Positions 1-9,682 of a stretch of DNA of 64,000 bases are shown one piece after another. The notes beneath the pieces were generated by a model that saw only the letters and a list, made by a program, of their open reading frames with translations, had not been told where the DNA came from and ran no database searches. A program made the position numbers and the translations under genes. Origin of the DNA: Lewinellaceae bacterium (GTDB lineage: Bacteria > Bacteroidota > Bacteroidia > Chitinophagales > Saprospiraceae); the NCBI GenBank assembly GCA_020636375.1, contig JACJXZ010000014.1, positions 1-64,000 of the forward strand. Reading direction: 5' to 3'. The number at the start of each line of letters is the position of its first letter. The first letter of the stretch is position 1.

Positions 1-11
1 GGGGCTCCCAA

Positions 12-133
12 CTCCCGAAAACCGGGAGCTTTACTAGAGCAAGAAGGAATCATTTTCGTTTTTCTTTTGCTTCCTCCTTGCTCGTGGCTGGGGCCAGGGT
101 AGGTTTGCGAAACTTCAAAAGTTTCGCAAACCT
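12..133. repeat. Cluster of three intergenic hairpins
   Basis: Three inverted repeats lie in the first 133 bases: CTCCCG/CGGGAG near 12-28, an imperfect 13-bp stem between 37-49 and 71-83, and a perfect 15-bp stem with a 3-nt loop at 101-115/119-133. The last lies just downstream of the stop codon of the minus-strand surface-protein gene at 140. It could stabilise or end that transcript, but no T-run follows it on the minus strand, so a REP-like element fits better than a classical terminator. No coding sequence is visible in 1-139. Confidence 0.6.
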
Positions 134-139
134 GTCTAC

Positions 140-2794
140 TTACCTGGCCAGCACCAGTTGCAGGGTGCTTACCCCGTTCTCCGTCTGCAAGCGAGCAAAG
201 TAGATGCCAGCGGGCAGTTCCGTGCCGCCCGTCCATTCCAGCTGTTGCGAGCCGGCAGGCTGCTGGCCATCCAAGAGTTTGGCCACTTCTTTACCCTGCA
301 TGCTGTAAAGGTTCAGCTGCACGCGGCTGTCTGTCGGCAGGTAGTAGCGGAAGGAGACTTGATTCCTAAACGGGTTAGGGAAGGCTACCAGTTCCAGCCT
401 GGTTTCCAATTGCGGCTGTGGTTGATCAACCGCTACAGGAGTATTGCTTAAGGCTGTTGCCCGGTTGCCTGAAGGTAGGTTAGTTGAACCACAACCTGGG
501 TTCCAGTTCCAGGTAACATGCTCCTTCGCATACACCTTGTCGGCGGAGATGAACAGCCCGGACATGGTTGTTGGGGCATTGTCGTCGCCCTCTACATTAA
601 GGTCCTTCAAGGTGTAGATATTGCAAGACACGCTGCTGCCCTCTTTTATTTCCACTTTATCTTCTGCAAAAATCCAGGCTTCATGGCCGCCGTTGGAAAT
701 CAATATTTCCTTGTCGCCTTTGAAGCCTTTTTCGATCAGGAGATTCGTGTTCTGGTTGAAAAACAGAGACGAGCCGTCCTTCATGTCCATTTCCTTAACC
801 TGTACCGTAGCGTTCCCGGAGAAGGTGACACTTACATTCTTGCCTATCTTGACCTTGTCGTAGCAATCTCCGGATAAGGTCACCGGGGCGCTGTTGTCCG
901 GGATGTCCACGTCGTTATTGCAAGCATTACCCGGCTGGAAGGCCGGCAATAGATTCGCATCCACCTGTCCGGCGATGTAGTTGGCCACCTGGCTGCCGCT
1001 CTTCAGGTCAAGTTCCGGCGCTTGGACAAACGTGTTTGCCGCCGTCACCATGGTATTCTTTTCCAGTTTCGCTTTTTTGCCGGCATTTACGACACCTACG
1101 CCACCGCTCAGCACGGTGTTTTCCTTCATTTTCACTTCCTTGAAGCCGATGACGGTGTAGGCATCAAGCAAGCCGGGGTCGCCCGTTTTGTTTACCGTGA
1201 CGGTGAAGGAACAGGATGTCTGGTTGCCGCCGGCATCCGTTGCGGTATAGCTCTCGGTGGTTACGCCAACTGGGAAAGTAGCGCCGCTGCCCAGGCCGGC
1301 GGACTGGGCTATGCTTACGCCGGCACAATTGTCTGTAGCCGTTACTGCTGCGTAGCTGACTGCTGCTTCGCAAACGCCAGGGGCGTTGCCTGTAACAATG
1401 TTAGCCGGGCAAGAGATGGCTGGAGGAGTGCTGTCATCGACTACTACGGTTTGCGTCTGCGTGCTCGCGTTGCCGATGCCGTCGTAGAAGATCCAGGTCA
1501 CCGTGAAGGTGCCCTGCTCGGTGTAAGTGGTCGGGTCGGCAGTCGTGCCGGTGATCGTTCCGTCGCAGTTGTCGGTAGCCGTCGGGGCCGTCGCGATCGT
1601 GGCGCTGCACTCGCCCGTTACGGTGGGCAGCACGGCTACGTCGGGAGCCGGAGCATCCGTATCCGTTCCGGCCTCGACCGTTGTATTACCGGTAGCTTCG
1701 CAGGAGACGTCGCCCGCATCGCGCACCGTCACGGTGTAGGCGCCCGGCGCCAGCCCGCTGAAGGCATTGCCGGCCTGGAAGTTCGTTCCGTCGATCGAGT
1801 ACTCGATACTGGTGCAGGTGGTGCAGGAGGCGGTTACCGCGATGGCGCCGTCGTTAGCGCCGGGACAGCTTTCGTCTGTTGTGCTGATGTTGTCGATGGC
1901 GATATCGCATTCGACATAACAGACATACACCACCCCATGGAAACCCGGTATACTGGCGCCTCCATTCGCCCCGGCTGTGATGCTCACATCGGTGCCGGAG
2001 GCGTGCACAAAGGAACCGCCACCACCACCATAAGCAGAAGCAGTACCGGCGGCAAAGGAGCCGGCTCCACCGGAATATCCGCCGCCGCCGCCGGCAGCAC
2101 CGTTACTTGAACCGCCGCCGCCGCCGCCAAGTCCAAAGGCCCCGTTACCATTCGGGCCGGTACCGCCGCTTCCTCCGTTCGGCACCCCCTGTCCGCCGCC
2201 TGTACTGCTAAGACTACCGTCAGCGCCGGCCGAAAAAGCGCCGCCGCCGCCACTGGATGCACCGGCGCCACCGCCGTTACCGTTCGTACCTCCGGTGGTA
2301 TTGAAACCACCATTGCCTCCTTGCTCCGTGGAGCGGCCGCCCTGGCCGTCGCCAAAGTAGGTGGAGCCGCCGCCACCGCCGCCGGCTACGATCAATACAT
2401 CATTAGCCGTTGCGTTATAGACGCCGGAGCCGCCGCCGCCGCCGTCAATCCCCGCCTGCCCGGCTACAATGACATTTAATACATCTCCGGAGCTGACCGG
2501 GAGTGTGGCCTGTGCCGTTGCTCCTTCACCGCCGGGTATAAAAAAGACTTGCCCTGTGAAAGGATTGGTTTGTAATCCGTATCCCCCTTCTCCTCCTATA
2601 CTGAGGATCGTCACCTCGGTGACGCCGGCCGGTACCGTCCATTGGGTCATTTGCCCGGCGGGGAAGTCGCCATTGGTAGTACTCAGCTCTGTGCTGCCCG
2701 TCGGGCACTGGGCCCGAGCAGGCCCGGCGAAGAGCAGGCCCAGCGCTACCCACAGTGCTCCTGCTAATTGGAATAGGTAATTTTTTCGTTGCAT
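140..2794 (-). CDS. T9SS-secreted multidomain surface protein (glycine-rich, SprB-like, HYR, PNP tail)
   Basis: About 884 residues. The start at 2794 is chosen because it gives a clean signal peptide (MQRKNYLF, hydrophobic core, ARAQ cleavage); the upstream in-frame extension is Pro/Cys-rich and unlike protein. In order: a very glycine-rich domain (about residues 50-290), a SprB-like repeat (DESCPGANDGAIAV), HYR-like modules with TDNCDG and TDNCAG motifs, then a stretch of short K/E/V-rich repeats with alternating polarity that looks like a beta-solenoid. It ends in a T9SS type A sorting domain (FPNPF ... LPAGIYFARL). Expected to cross the inner membrane by Sec, then be exported and anchored by the T9SS. 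Function is probably adhesive or structural (inferred). It stands alone, with hairpins downstream. Confidence 0.85.
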   Translation of the reverse strand: MQRKNYLFQLAGALWVALGLLFAGPARAQCPTGSTELSTTNGDFPAGQMTQWTVPAGVTEVTILSIGGEGGYGLQTNPFTGQVFFIPGGEGATAQATLPVSSGDVLNVIVAGQAGIDGGGGGSGVYNATANDVLIVAGGGGGGSTYFGDGQGGRSTEQGGNGGFNTTGGTNGNGGGAGASSGGGGAFSAGADGSLSSTGGGQGVPNGGSGGTGPNGNGAFGLGGGGGGSSNGAAGGGGGYSGGAGSFAAGTASAYGGGGGSFVHASGTDVSITAGANGGASIPGFHGVVYVCYVECDIAIDNISTTDESCPGANDGAIAVTASCTTCTSIEYSIDGTNFQAGNAFSGLAPGAYTVTVRDAGDVSCEATGNTTVEAGTDTDAPAPDVAVLPTVTGECSATIATAPTATDNCDGTITGTTADPTTYTEQGTFTVTWIFYDGIGNASTQTQTVVVDDSTPPAISCPANIVTGNAPGVCEAAVSYAAVTATDNCAGVSIAQSAGLGSGATFPVGVTTESYTATDAGGNQTSCSFTVTVNKTGDPGLLDAYTVIGFKEVKMKENTVLSGGVGVVNAGKKAKLEKNTMVTAANTFVQAPELDLKSGSQVANYIAGQVDANLLPAFQPGNACNNDVDIPDNSAPVTLSGDCYDKVKIGKNVSVTFSGNATVQVKEMDMKDGSSLFFNQNTNLLIEKGFKGDKEILISNGGHEAWIFAEDKVEIKEGSSVSCNIYTLKDLNVEGDDNAPTTMSGLFISADKVYAKEHVTWNWNPGCGSTNLPSGNRATALSNTPVAVDQPQPQLETRLELVAFPNPFRNQVSFRYYLPTDSRVQLNLYSMQGKEVAKLLDGQQPAGSQQLEWTGGTELPAGIYFARLQTENGVSTLQLVLAR

Positions 2795-2929
2795 AAGATT
2801 GGATTGTTTCAAGTTTGTGCAATTGTGCATCTTACAGGGCGCAAGGTAGGGCGGGGCAGGGGTGACAAACCGGACATAATAGGGGCAAAAATCGGCAGGG
2901 GAGAGTGGGGCTGTGTTTTGGGGCGTTGT

Positions 2930-3005
2930 GTATCTACGCATTCGTGCATTAGGAGGGCAGCACGGCGGAGGGGGATAGGCTGGCTGGGTACATATACACA
3001 AATGC
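2930..3005. repeat. Class D intergenic inverted repeat
   Basis: Imperfect inverted repeat whose left arm reads GTGTATCTACGCATTCGTGC and whose right arm reads ACACAAATGCACCCATA. It resembles the better preserved copy at 37526-37629. It fills most of the gap between the surface-protein gene and the hybrid sensor gene. No gene is seen in 2795-3022. Confidence 0.5.
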
Positions 3006-3022
3006 ACCCATACCCGATCTTT

Positions 3023-6000
3023 CTAAAAATAACTCGACGGCACCTTCCCGAATCGCGCTTTGAACAGGCGGGAGAAGTGTTTGGGGGTAGACAAGCCGAT
3101 GGCGTAGCTGACCTCGGCCACCGTCTCATAAGTGCGGGATTCCAGGAGTTGGCGGGCCCGTTGGAGGCGGATTTCGTTGAGGTATTCGGCAGGGGACAGG
3201 CCGGTGAGGTCCTTCAGTTTGCGGCGCAGTTGCCGTTCGCTGAGGTGGAGCAGGTGGGCCAGGTCGGTGACGGAGAACTCGGCGCCGCCGACCTTGTCGA
3301 GGGCGAGGGCTTCCAGTTCGGCCAGCCATTGCTGTTCGGATGAGGGGATGGCCTGGGGCGGGTCGATCTTCAGAAAATAGGCACGCTCCTCCGCCTCGGC
3401 TTTTTGCGCTTCAAGCCATTCCTTTCTGCGCTGGTAGTTTTGCAGCAGGTTGGCCACTCTGGCCAGCAGTTCGGCCGGCTCGAAAGGTTTGGCGAGGTAG
3501 TCGTCGACGCCATAGCGCAGGGCAGACAGGCGGTCGTCCAGGCCGGCGCGGGCGGTCAGGGCGATGACGGGCAGGCCCTGCCACTGCGGGCTGGACTTGA
3601 GGCGGCGGATGAGTTCGAAACCATCCATCTCGGGCATCATGATGTCGGTGATGACGAGGGCGGGGGCTTCTTTTTCATTGGCCAAGTTGCTCAACAAGTC
3701 CAGGGCTATCCTGCCGTTGGCGGCGGTGAGTATGTCGTAATGAGGGCGGAGGATTTCCCGGAGGTAGCGGCGCATGTCTGAGTTGTCTTCGGCGAGCAAA
3801 AGTCTCCCCCCACCCCCCTCGAAAGGAGGGGGAGAAGCCGCCGCCGCTGCCCAAAGGTGGGAGGTGTCTTCAATGGGCTTAGAGGAAATTTGCATTGTAA
3901 GGACGTTGTTGGGCTTTGCCCCTTCTTCCTTCTCTTCCTGGACGAATGCGCCGGGCACTTCTTTTTTGGGGAATTCGAAGGTAAAAATACTGCCTTTGCC
4001 TACTTCACTGGTGGCGGTGAGCGTGCCGCCCATCAGTTGGGCATATTCGCGGGAGAGAGACAAGCCGATGCCGGCTCCGCCGGAAGCTCCGCCCCCCTCT
4101 TGCCCCCCTGAGGGTGGAGGATTGGCAGAAGAGGGCTGCTCTTGCAGGCCCTCTAGTGGGGCTTTCCCCCCTCGGGGGGACTGAGGGGGCCCAGAGGAGA
4201 CATTGACCCGGGCTTGATAATACCGGTCAAAAACATAAGTTAGCTCATCCGGATGAATGCCGTACCCGGTATCGGACACTGCAATGCGCATCCGGGCACC
4301 CAGATCTTCCACTGTCACCTGTACCCGCCCGCCGCCGGGCGTGAACTTGATGGCATTGGACAGCAGGTTGAGCATGATGCGTTCGAATTTGACGGCGTCC
4401 AGTTCGAGGAAGAGCGCCTGCCCTTCCGGGTATTGGAGGCTCAGCCCGATGCCATTGGCCTGAGCCGCTGATTCGAAGGTGGCGGCCAGGCGGCGCAGCA
4501 GGGGATAAAACTCTACGCTTTGTTCCTCGAGCTTTAATTTGCCGGCGTCCATTTTTTTCAGGTCGAGCAATTCTTCCACCAGGCGGAGCAGGTTTTTGGT
4601 GTTGCCCCGGGCGAGTTTCAGCATGGCGGCGGTGTCTTTATCGAGGGTGGCCTTTTCCAGGGCGAGCTGCAGGGGCCCCTGGATGAGCGTGATCGGCGTG
4701 CGCAGTTCGTGGGCTACGTTGGTGAAGAAGCGGGATTTCATTTCGTCGAGCTCGCGCAGTTCGGCGGCTTGTTTTTCGATCACCTCTTTGTCCTCTTCGA
4801 TCTGGCGGGTGCGCTTTTTGACTTCGGTTTCCAGTTTGCGGGCCCGCCGCCGGAGGCTTCGCATTCGGCCGGCGATGGCCAGGAAAAACAATGTGACACA
4901 CAGGCCGATAAACCACCAGCGGAGATAGAACGGGCGAAGCACCGTCATGGGGAGGGTCAGCTCCCGGGCTGACCAGCGCCCGCTGGCGCCCTGGGCTTTG
5001 ACGTGGAGGGTAAACGAACCGTAGGGCAGGCTGTTGAGGCGGATATCGTTGTCGGGCTGATACACCCAGGAATCCTGCAGGCCTTCGACGCGGTAGGCAA
5101 AGCGGTTGTCCTGCGGGCTTTGGTAATCCGGGAAAGCGATCTTTAAGATGAAGGATTTGTTTTTAGGTGCCAGCCTGATCCGGCCGGCGGCGAGCAGTTC
5201 CGTCGTTCTGTCAACAAAAGCGCCGGTGGCGCCGTCGAGTTCCAGGTATTGGCTGACGACAAGGCCAGGGCCCGCCTGATCGGTTTCCTGATACAATGCT
5301 TCGGGGTAGAAGGCAGTTACCCCTTTCAGCCCGCCGAAGTACAGGCGGCCGTCGGGCGCCTGGAAGTGAGAGGAAAAATTGAACTCTTCATGGGGCAGGC
5401 CGTCTCTGGGCAGGTAGGTGTTTACCTGGAAGCTGTGCTTGTCGAAGCGCATCAGGCCGTGATTGCTGGGCAGCCAGAGCTGTTCATTCTCGTCTTCGTA
5501 AACGGCGTAAATCACATTGTGAGAAAGTCCCTCTTCCTGGGTGAATTGGCGATACGTACCCCGGCTGCGGTCCCACCGGACCAGGCCTCCTCCTTTGGTT
5601 GCCAGCCAAAAGAGGCCTTCTTTATCTTTGTAGATATGGTAGATTTCATCAAACGGCAGGCTGCCGGTTCGGCGGCTGTATTCGGCGGTGATGCCCTTCT
5701 CCCGTTCGAGCCGGTACAGGCCCTGGTTGGTTCCCAGCCACAGGGCGGATCCGTCCGGGAGAAAACACCAGATGCCCGCCTTTTGCAGGTGCTGAAATTG
5801 GTTGTAGGCGGCAAACGGCTGTATGCCCTCTTCCGGGCTGTCGATGTAGGCCAGCCCGCCCTTGCCCGTACCTATCCAGATGCGGCCTGAAGCCGGGTCG
5901 GGAAATAGCGCCCGGGTGGAGTTGAACCGGGCGTCACCGGCCACCTCACTGGGCCGAATTACTTTTTGCGCTCCGGAAACGGGATCGTAGAAGTGAACAT

Positions 6001-7270
6001 TGAAGTAATAATCGCCGAACCACAGGTTGCCCGCTGCATCCCGGGCCGCCGCCAGCCAGGCCGGGGCGCCCGTATTCACCGCAGCGTTCGCATCGGCGGA
6101 CAGCATCCATGCCTGTCCATTCTGGACAAAATAAACCTGCCCCTCCTTACCCTGCGCAATACCCCTGGTGTCCTTTAGCTCCCGGGACGTCAGGTAGTTG
6201 GAAAAGGGGTTTTTTCGGATAGAGACAGACAACAAACCCTGCGTGGAACCGATCCAGGCGGTATTCCGGCGGTCGAAAGTGATGAAAGCCGGGTAGGAAA
6301 GCGAATGCTCTTCAAGGTTTGCCGAGAAGTCATAAACGAATTGGCCCTGCGGCCCAAATAAGAGCAGGCGTTCATTGTCAAAAACCCACCAGCGGCCTGA
6401 ACCGCCGGGATAAACAGGTATTTCAAAATCGTCGCTCCATTCCAGGTTCAACGGCTGGCCGCTGCGGCCGAGGAAATAGAACGGCTCGCCCACTTTTCCA
6501 TCCCGGACGGGCCATAGTGCCGGACCGCTTTCCGGCCTTTTTCTCCCCACCCAGGAATGGCCCTCGGCAACCCGGATAAAATCGCAGTGCGCCGGGAGCG
6601 CAACCTGATGCCGCAACCCGCCCAGCGAATCGTACTGGAGGAGGCGGTTTCCATCGAGCAAATTCACCGTCGCTCCGCCGGAAAGCGCAAGGTAGCCGAC
6701 TGTATCCAGAGGTGCCTGAAGCAGCCCTCGTAAGGACTGGCCGTCGTACCGGAATACCTCGTGAGACTGGCCGGACTTGACCAGGATATATATATTGCCG
6801 GATCCATCAGCCCGGATACCTCGGATATCCTTTGTCTGAAAAGGAACCTGGAAGGCTTTTTCGAAAGGCTTTATTGCTCCGGTTACGGGATCCAGCAGGT
6901 CGATGGGGTAGAAGCCGGCCGATCCGCCTTCCCCGCCGGGGTTTCGGGAGTAAACTACCCATATTTGTCCCCGGCAATCTTCGAGGAGATACTCGCAGCT
7001 GTTGCTGCTGAGGCCGTCCTTCTCCTTTGTATATTGCCGGAACTCAAAGCCGTCGAAGCGGTTGAGTCCGTCGAAGGTGGCGGCCCAGATGAAGCCCCGG
7101 CCGTCCTGCACGACATGCCGGACATAGCGGTGGGACAGGCCTTCGGGCACGGAATAGTGCTGAACGGATACGAGGTACTCCTGGGCTTGCGCCGGAGGGG
7201 TAAAAAAATTGAGCGTTAGCCAGAACAGACAGAGCGCGGGGCGCCTTAACCAAAGGTTAAAATGTTGCAT
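3023..7270 (-). CDS. Hybrid two-component sensor/AraC regulator (HTCS family)
   Basis: 1415 residues, the one-protein two-component architecture typical of Bacteroidota. Signal peptide 1-29, then a large periplasmic sensor made of Reg_prop propeller repeats and a Y_Y_Y domain (to about 780). A membrane segment lies near 783-802. The HisKA domain has its phosphorylatable His near 853 (NVAHELRTP). The HATPase domain has an N box (NLLSNAIKF) and G boxes, and the receiver domain has its Asp near 1209 (TDIMMPEMDG). An AraC-type helix-turn-helix fills about 1310-1415. Family members usually control polysaccharide-use loci; no SusC/SusD pair is visible here, so the target is unknown. Odd: two low-complexity Pro/Gly segments (about 1024-1063, inside the ATP lid, and about 1126-1157, before the receiver) look like in-frame insertions. 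Confidence 0.93.
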   Translation of the reverse strand: MQHFNLWLRRPALCLFWLTLNFFTPPAQAQEYLVSVQHYSVPEGLSHRYVRHVVQDGRGFIWAATFDGLNRFDGFEFRQYTKEKDGLSSNSCEYLLEDCRGQIWVVYSRNPGGEGGSAGFYPIDLLDPVTGAIKPFEKAFQVPFQTKDIRGIRADGSGNIYILVKSGQSHEVFRYDGQSLRGLLQAPLDTVGYLALSGGATVNLLDGNRLLQYDSLGGLRHQVALPAHCDFIRVAEGHSWVGRKRPESGPALWPVRDGKVGEPFYFLGRSGQPLNLEWSDDFEIPVYPGGSGRWWVFDNERLLLFGPQGQFVYDFSANLEEHSLSYPAFITFDRRNTAWIGSTQGLLSVSIRKNPFSNYLTSRELKDTRGIAQGKEGQVYFVQNGQAWMLSADANAAVNTGAPAWLAAARDAAGNLWFGDYYFNVHFYDPVSGAQKVIRPSEVAGDARFNSTRALFPDPASGRIWIGTGKGGLAYIDSPEEGIQPFAAYNQFQHLQKAGIWCFLPDGSALWLGTNQGLYRLEREKGITAEYSRRTGSLPFDEIYHIYKDKEGLFWLATKGGGLVRWDRSRGTYRQFTQEEGLSHNVIYAVYEDENEQLWLPSNHGLMRFDKHSFQVNTYLPRDGLPHEEFNFSSHFQAPDGRLYFGGLKGVTAFYPEALYQETDQAGPGLVVSQYLELDGATGAFVDRTTELLAAGRIRLAPKNKSFILKIAFPDYQSPQDNRFAYRVEGLQDSWVYQPDNDIRLNSLPYGSFTLHVKAQGASGRWSARELTLPMTVLRPFYLRWWFIGLCVTLFFLAIAGRMRSLRRRARKLETEVKKRTRQIEEDKEVIEKQAAELRELDEMKSRFFTNVAHELRTPITLIQGPLQLALEKATLDKDTAAMLKLARGNTKNLLRLVEELLDLKKMDAGKLKLEEQSVEFYPLLRRLAATFESAAQANGIGLSLQYPEGQALFLELDAVKFERIMLNLLSNAIKFTPGGGRVQVTVEDLGARMRIAVSDTGYGIHPDELTYVFDRYYQARVNVSSGPPQSPRGGKAPLEGLQEQPSSANPPPSGGQEGGGASGGAGIGLSLSREYAQLMGGTLTATSEVGKGSIFTFEFPKKEVPGAFVQEEKEEGAKPNNVLTMQISSKPIEDTSHLWAAAAASPPPFEGGGGRLLLAEDNSDMRRYLREILRPHYDILTAANGRIALDLLSNLANEKEAPALVITDIMMPEMDGFELIRRLKSSPQWQGLPVIALTARAGLDDRLSALRYGVDDYLAKPFEPAELLARVANLLQNYQRRKEWLEAQKAEAEERAYFLKIDPPQAIPSSEQQWLAELEALALDKVGGAEFSVTDLAHLLHLSERQLRRKLKDLTGLSPAEYLNEIRLQRARQLLESRTYETVAEVSYAIGLSTPKHFSRLFKARFGKVPSSYF

Positions 7271-7357
7271 GGGGTATCAATGTACAATGCTCTAGCTCTT
7301 GTGTTGTTGGAACGGTTGGGTTAATTTAAAATACGTTTAGATTAGTTTGAAGTTACG

Positions 7358-7365
7358 CAAATATA
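7358..7365 (-). promoter_or_regulatory. Probable -7 box for the hybrid sensor gene
   Basis: On the minus strand this reads TATATTTG, an exact match to the Bacteroidota -7 consensus TAnnTTTG. It lies about 90 bases upstream of the start codon at 7270. I do not see a clear -33 TTG at the expected spacing. Confidence 0.5.
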
Positions 7366-7463
7366 TAGAGGGAAGGGCGAGATTTTCCAGATTTTGAGTA
7401 AGCGTTTAGTACTGAAGTAGTCAGTTCCTTCAACTTTTGTTCCTGCAGGTCTTGCCAATAATT

Positions 7464-7537
7464 GCCACGAAAACTCTAAAACACCAAATCCGCACTAAAA
7501 AAATCCGTGGGATTTCGTGTTTTGGTTCTTTAGTGGC
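7464..7537. repeat. Class A intergenic inverted repeat
   Basis: Left arm begins GCCACGAAAACTCTAAAACA and the right arm, read on the other strand, GCCACTAAAGAACCAAAACA. Together they would fold into a long imperfect hairpin. Related copies lie at 24265-24360, 27506-27883 and 38673-38783. Together with the promoter above it accounts for most of the recognisable structure in the 327-base gap 7271-7597. Confidence 0.6.
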
Positions 7538-7597
7538 AGGAAAACGCCAATTTAATATTTGGAAAAATTCTAAACCGGGAGCCGCTGCCAAAAATGC

Positions 7598-9433
7598 TCA
7601 AAACGCCCACCCATTATTCCGCCGTTCCACATCCGGCAGCCACTCGTCCGGGTCGAGAAGGATGGACTGTACGGGCTGGCCGGCGCGGTAGGTGAACGTG
7701 TAGGCATTGCCCTGATTCCAGATGTCCACGGGTAGTTCCCGGCGTTCTTTGGACCCATCGGCCAGTGTGAACTCGACCACCACCGGCATGGGCATGCCCA
7801 GGTTGTTGGCAAGGGTGAGAAAAACAGAGCCGTCGTCTCTCCGGCGGGCGTTGCTGATCTCCTGGTCGAGCTTCTCCTCCTGGTAGAACCAGCTTTGCCA
7901 GAACCAGTCCAGCTCTTCACCGCTGGCGTTTTCCATGCAGTTGAAAAAGTCCTCCGGCCGGGGGTGCTTGTAGGCCCAGCTTCGGATGTACTGGCGGAAG
8001 GCATAGTCGAAGCGCTCCGGCCCGAGCACGTACTCGCGCAGCGTGAGCAGGGCAATGGCGGGCTTGAAGTAGACGACGTCGCTGAAGCCCTTGCTGATCT
8101 CTCGCGGCGGGCGGGCGACCGGGCCCAAATCCGCTTCCATAAACCGCTGCCGCATGGCCGGGTAGTCTGAGATGTAAGAAGAATAATCGGCCCCTTCGAA
8201 AGCCCGGGCAGCGTAGTAGCCCATGAAGGTGACGAAGCCCTCGTCCATCCAGGCGTGCTGCCGCTCGTTGCTGCCCACGATCATGGGGAACCAGTTGTGG
8301 GCCACCTCGTGGTCGAGGGTTACCCACAGGCGGTTGCCGCTGCGGTCGTATTCAGTGAAGTGGAGGGCGGGGTATTCCATACCGCCGACTGTTCCTGCTA
8401 CGTTGCAGAGGGTGGGGTAGGGGTATTCGAACCACTTTTCAGCGTAGTGTTCTACCGATGCCCTGGCGTATTCCGTGGCCCGGCCCCAGCCACTGAGGCT
8501 CTCGCGGGGGTAGAAAGACTGGATGAGGACGCGCTCGCCGCCGGGCAGCTTCGCGCTGCCGGCGTCCCAGATCAGCCCCTTACCGCAGGCCCAGGCCACG
8601 TCGCGGGCGTTTTCCAGGCGGAACTTCCAGATGCCGCGCTTGCCGCTGCCTACCGGGGCATTCCCCGCTTCGTCCGGCGAAATGATGAACAGGGTGCTGT
8701 CGCTCTGCCGGGCGGCTTCCAGCTTTTTGGCATAAGAACGGGGCAGCACCTCGCCCGGGTTGAGCAGCTCGCCCGAGCCGGCCACCACGAAGCCGTTGGG
8801 CACGTCGATGGTGTATTCGAAGTCGCCGTATTCGCAGTAGAACTCGCCGGGGCCCAGGTAGGGTAGGTTGTTCCAGCCGGCCACGTCGTCTAATACCGCT
8901 AAACGGGGGTACCACTGGGCAATCTCGTACACCCAACCGTCCTCCAGCCGGATGCGCCCCATGCGGTCGGCACCCGCTTCGGGGATGGCGAAGCTGTAGT
9001 CGATGGTTATGGAGGCTTTGGCGCCGCTGGCCAGCGGCGCTTTCAGCCGGGCCTGCAGGCGGGTATCGGTAACGGTATAAGGCATAGGCAGCCCGTTGTA
9101 AAACACGCCGCCTATTTCGAAGCCGTTGGTGATGCTGCCCTCGTGCCGGGATCCGGAAGGGTTGGCCAGCGCGCCCCGCGAATCTGCCCGGAATTTGTTC
9201 TGGTCCAGCTGTAGCCACAGGTAGTCCAGCGGGTAAGGGCTGTTGTTGGTGTAGGTGATGGAAACCTTGCCGATTATTTTGTGGAGGCTGGTGTCCAGCG
9301 TGGCGCGGATGTCGTAATCAGCGCGGTTCTGCCAGTAGCCTGGCCCGGGCGTTCCGAGGGGGGAGCGGGTGGGCTGGGCGGAGGCGTGAAATGCAAATAA
9401 TAGAAGTAAAGGGAAAAGGAGTTTGACATTCAT
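7598..9433 (-). CDS. M1-family metallopeptidase (aminopeptidase N-like)
   Basis: 611 residues with a signal peptide (MNVKLLFPLLLLFAFHASAQ), so exported to the periplasm or beyond. The zinc site is complete: HEVAH near residues 374-378 and the third ligand Glu in WMDEGF near 397, giving HExxH-18x-E. A GGMEYPALHF segment upstream corresponds to the substrate-binding GxMEN motif of the family. The N-terminal beta domain and catalytic domain are present; the long C-terminal helical domain of cytosolic PepN is absent, as in the shorter bacterial M1 peptidases. It probably trims extracellular peptides. No obvious operon partner. Confidence 0.9.
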   Translation of the reverse strand: MNVKLLFPLLLLFAFHASAQPTRSPLGTPGPGYWQNRADYDIRATLDTSLHKIIGKVSITYTNNSPYPLDYLWLQLDQNKFRADSRGALANPSGSRHEGSITNGFEIGGVFYNGLPMPYTVTDTRLQARLKAPLASGAKASITIDYSFAIPEAGADRMGRIRLEDGWVYEIAQWYPRLAVLDDVAGWNNLPYLGPGEFYCEYGDFEYTIDVPNGFVVAGSGELLNPGEVLPRSYAKKLEAARQSDSTLFIISPDEAGNAPVGSGKRGIWKFRLENARDVAWACGKGLIWDAGSAKLPGGERVLIQSFYPRESLSGWGRATEYARASVEHYAEKWFEYPYPTLCNVAGTVGGMEYPALHFTEYDRSGNRLWVTLDHEVAHNWFPMIVGSNERQHAWMDEGFVTFMGYYAARAFEGADYSSYISDYPAMRQRFMEADLGPVARPPREISKGFSDVVYFKPAIALLTLREYVLGPERFDYAFRQYIRSWAYKHPRPEDFFNCMENASGEELDWFWQSWFYQEEKLDQEISNARRRDDGSVFLTLANNLGMPMPVVVEFTLADGSKERRELPVDIWNQGNAYTFTYRAGQPVQSILLDPDEWLPDVERRNNGWAF

Positions 9434-9450
9434 TTTGGTGGTGGCGGTCT

Positions 9451-9505
9451 ATGGATTCTGTTGATACTATAGATGCTATGGATTCTATGGATGCTGTTGA
9501 TGCCG
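9451..9505. repeat. Nonamer-like short tandem repeat
   Basis: About five degenerate copies of a 9-bp word of the form GATGCTATG / GATTCTATG, ending near GATGCCGC. It lies about 18 bases upstream of the M1 peptidase start codon on the other strand. A 9-bp period would keep any reading frame open, which explains the short open frame across it; I do not regard that frame as a gene. Confidence 0.6.
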
Positions 9506-9537
9506 CAGCGAAGCGACCGAGGCAATGCTCCGGTCAT

Positions 9538-9678
9538 ACTACTGGACATTTCCACCTTTACACAAAATGTCCAGTAGTGTGTTGCTATGGCTGTTTGGCT
9601 GGCGCAAGGGCCGGAGTTACAAAGATTTGCCGCCTGCCGGAGATGTTTCCGCGATGAGCAGGCGGGAAATCTTTGTAA
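9538..9678. repeat. Two adjacent long hairpins between minus-strand genes
   Basis: First hairpin: a perfect 14-bp stem ACTACTGGACATTT at 9538-9551 pairing with 9565-9578. Second: 9617-9637 pairs with about 9658-9678 (TTACAAAGATTT... against ...AAATCTTTGTAA, about 20 bp with one bulge). The second lies immediately after the stop codon of the surface-protein gene ending at 9683 and may end its transcript. The first resembles AAAATGTCCAGCAGTATG at about 18833, so it is part of a repeat family. Confidence 0.65.
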
Positions 9679-9682
9679 AACC

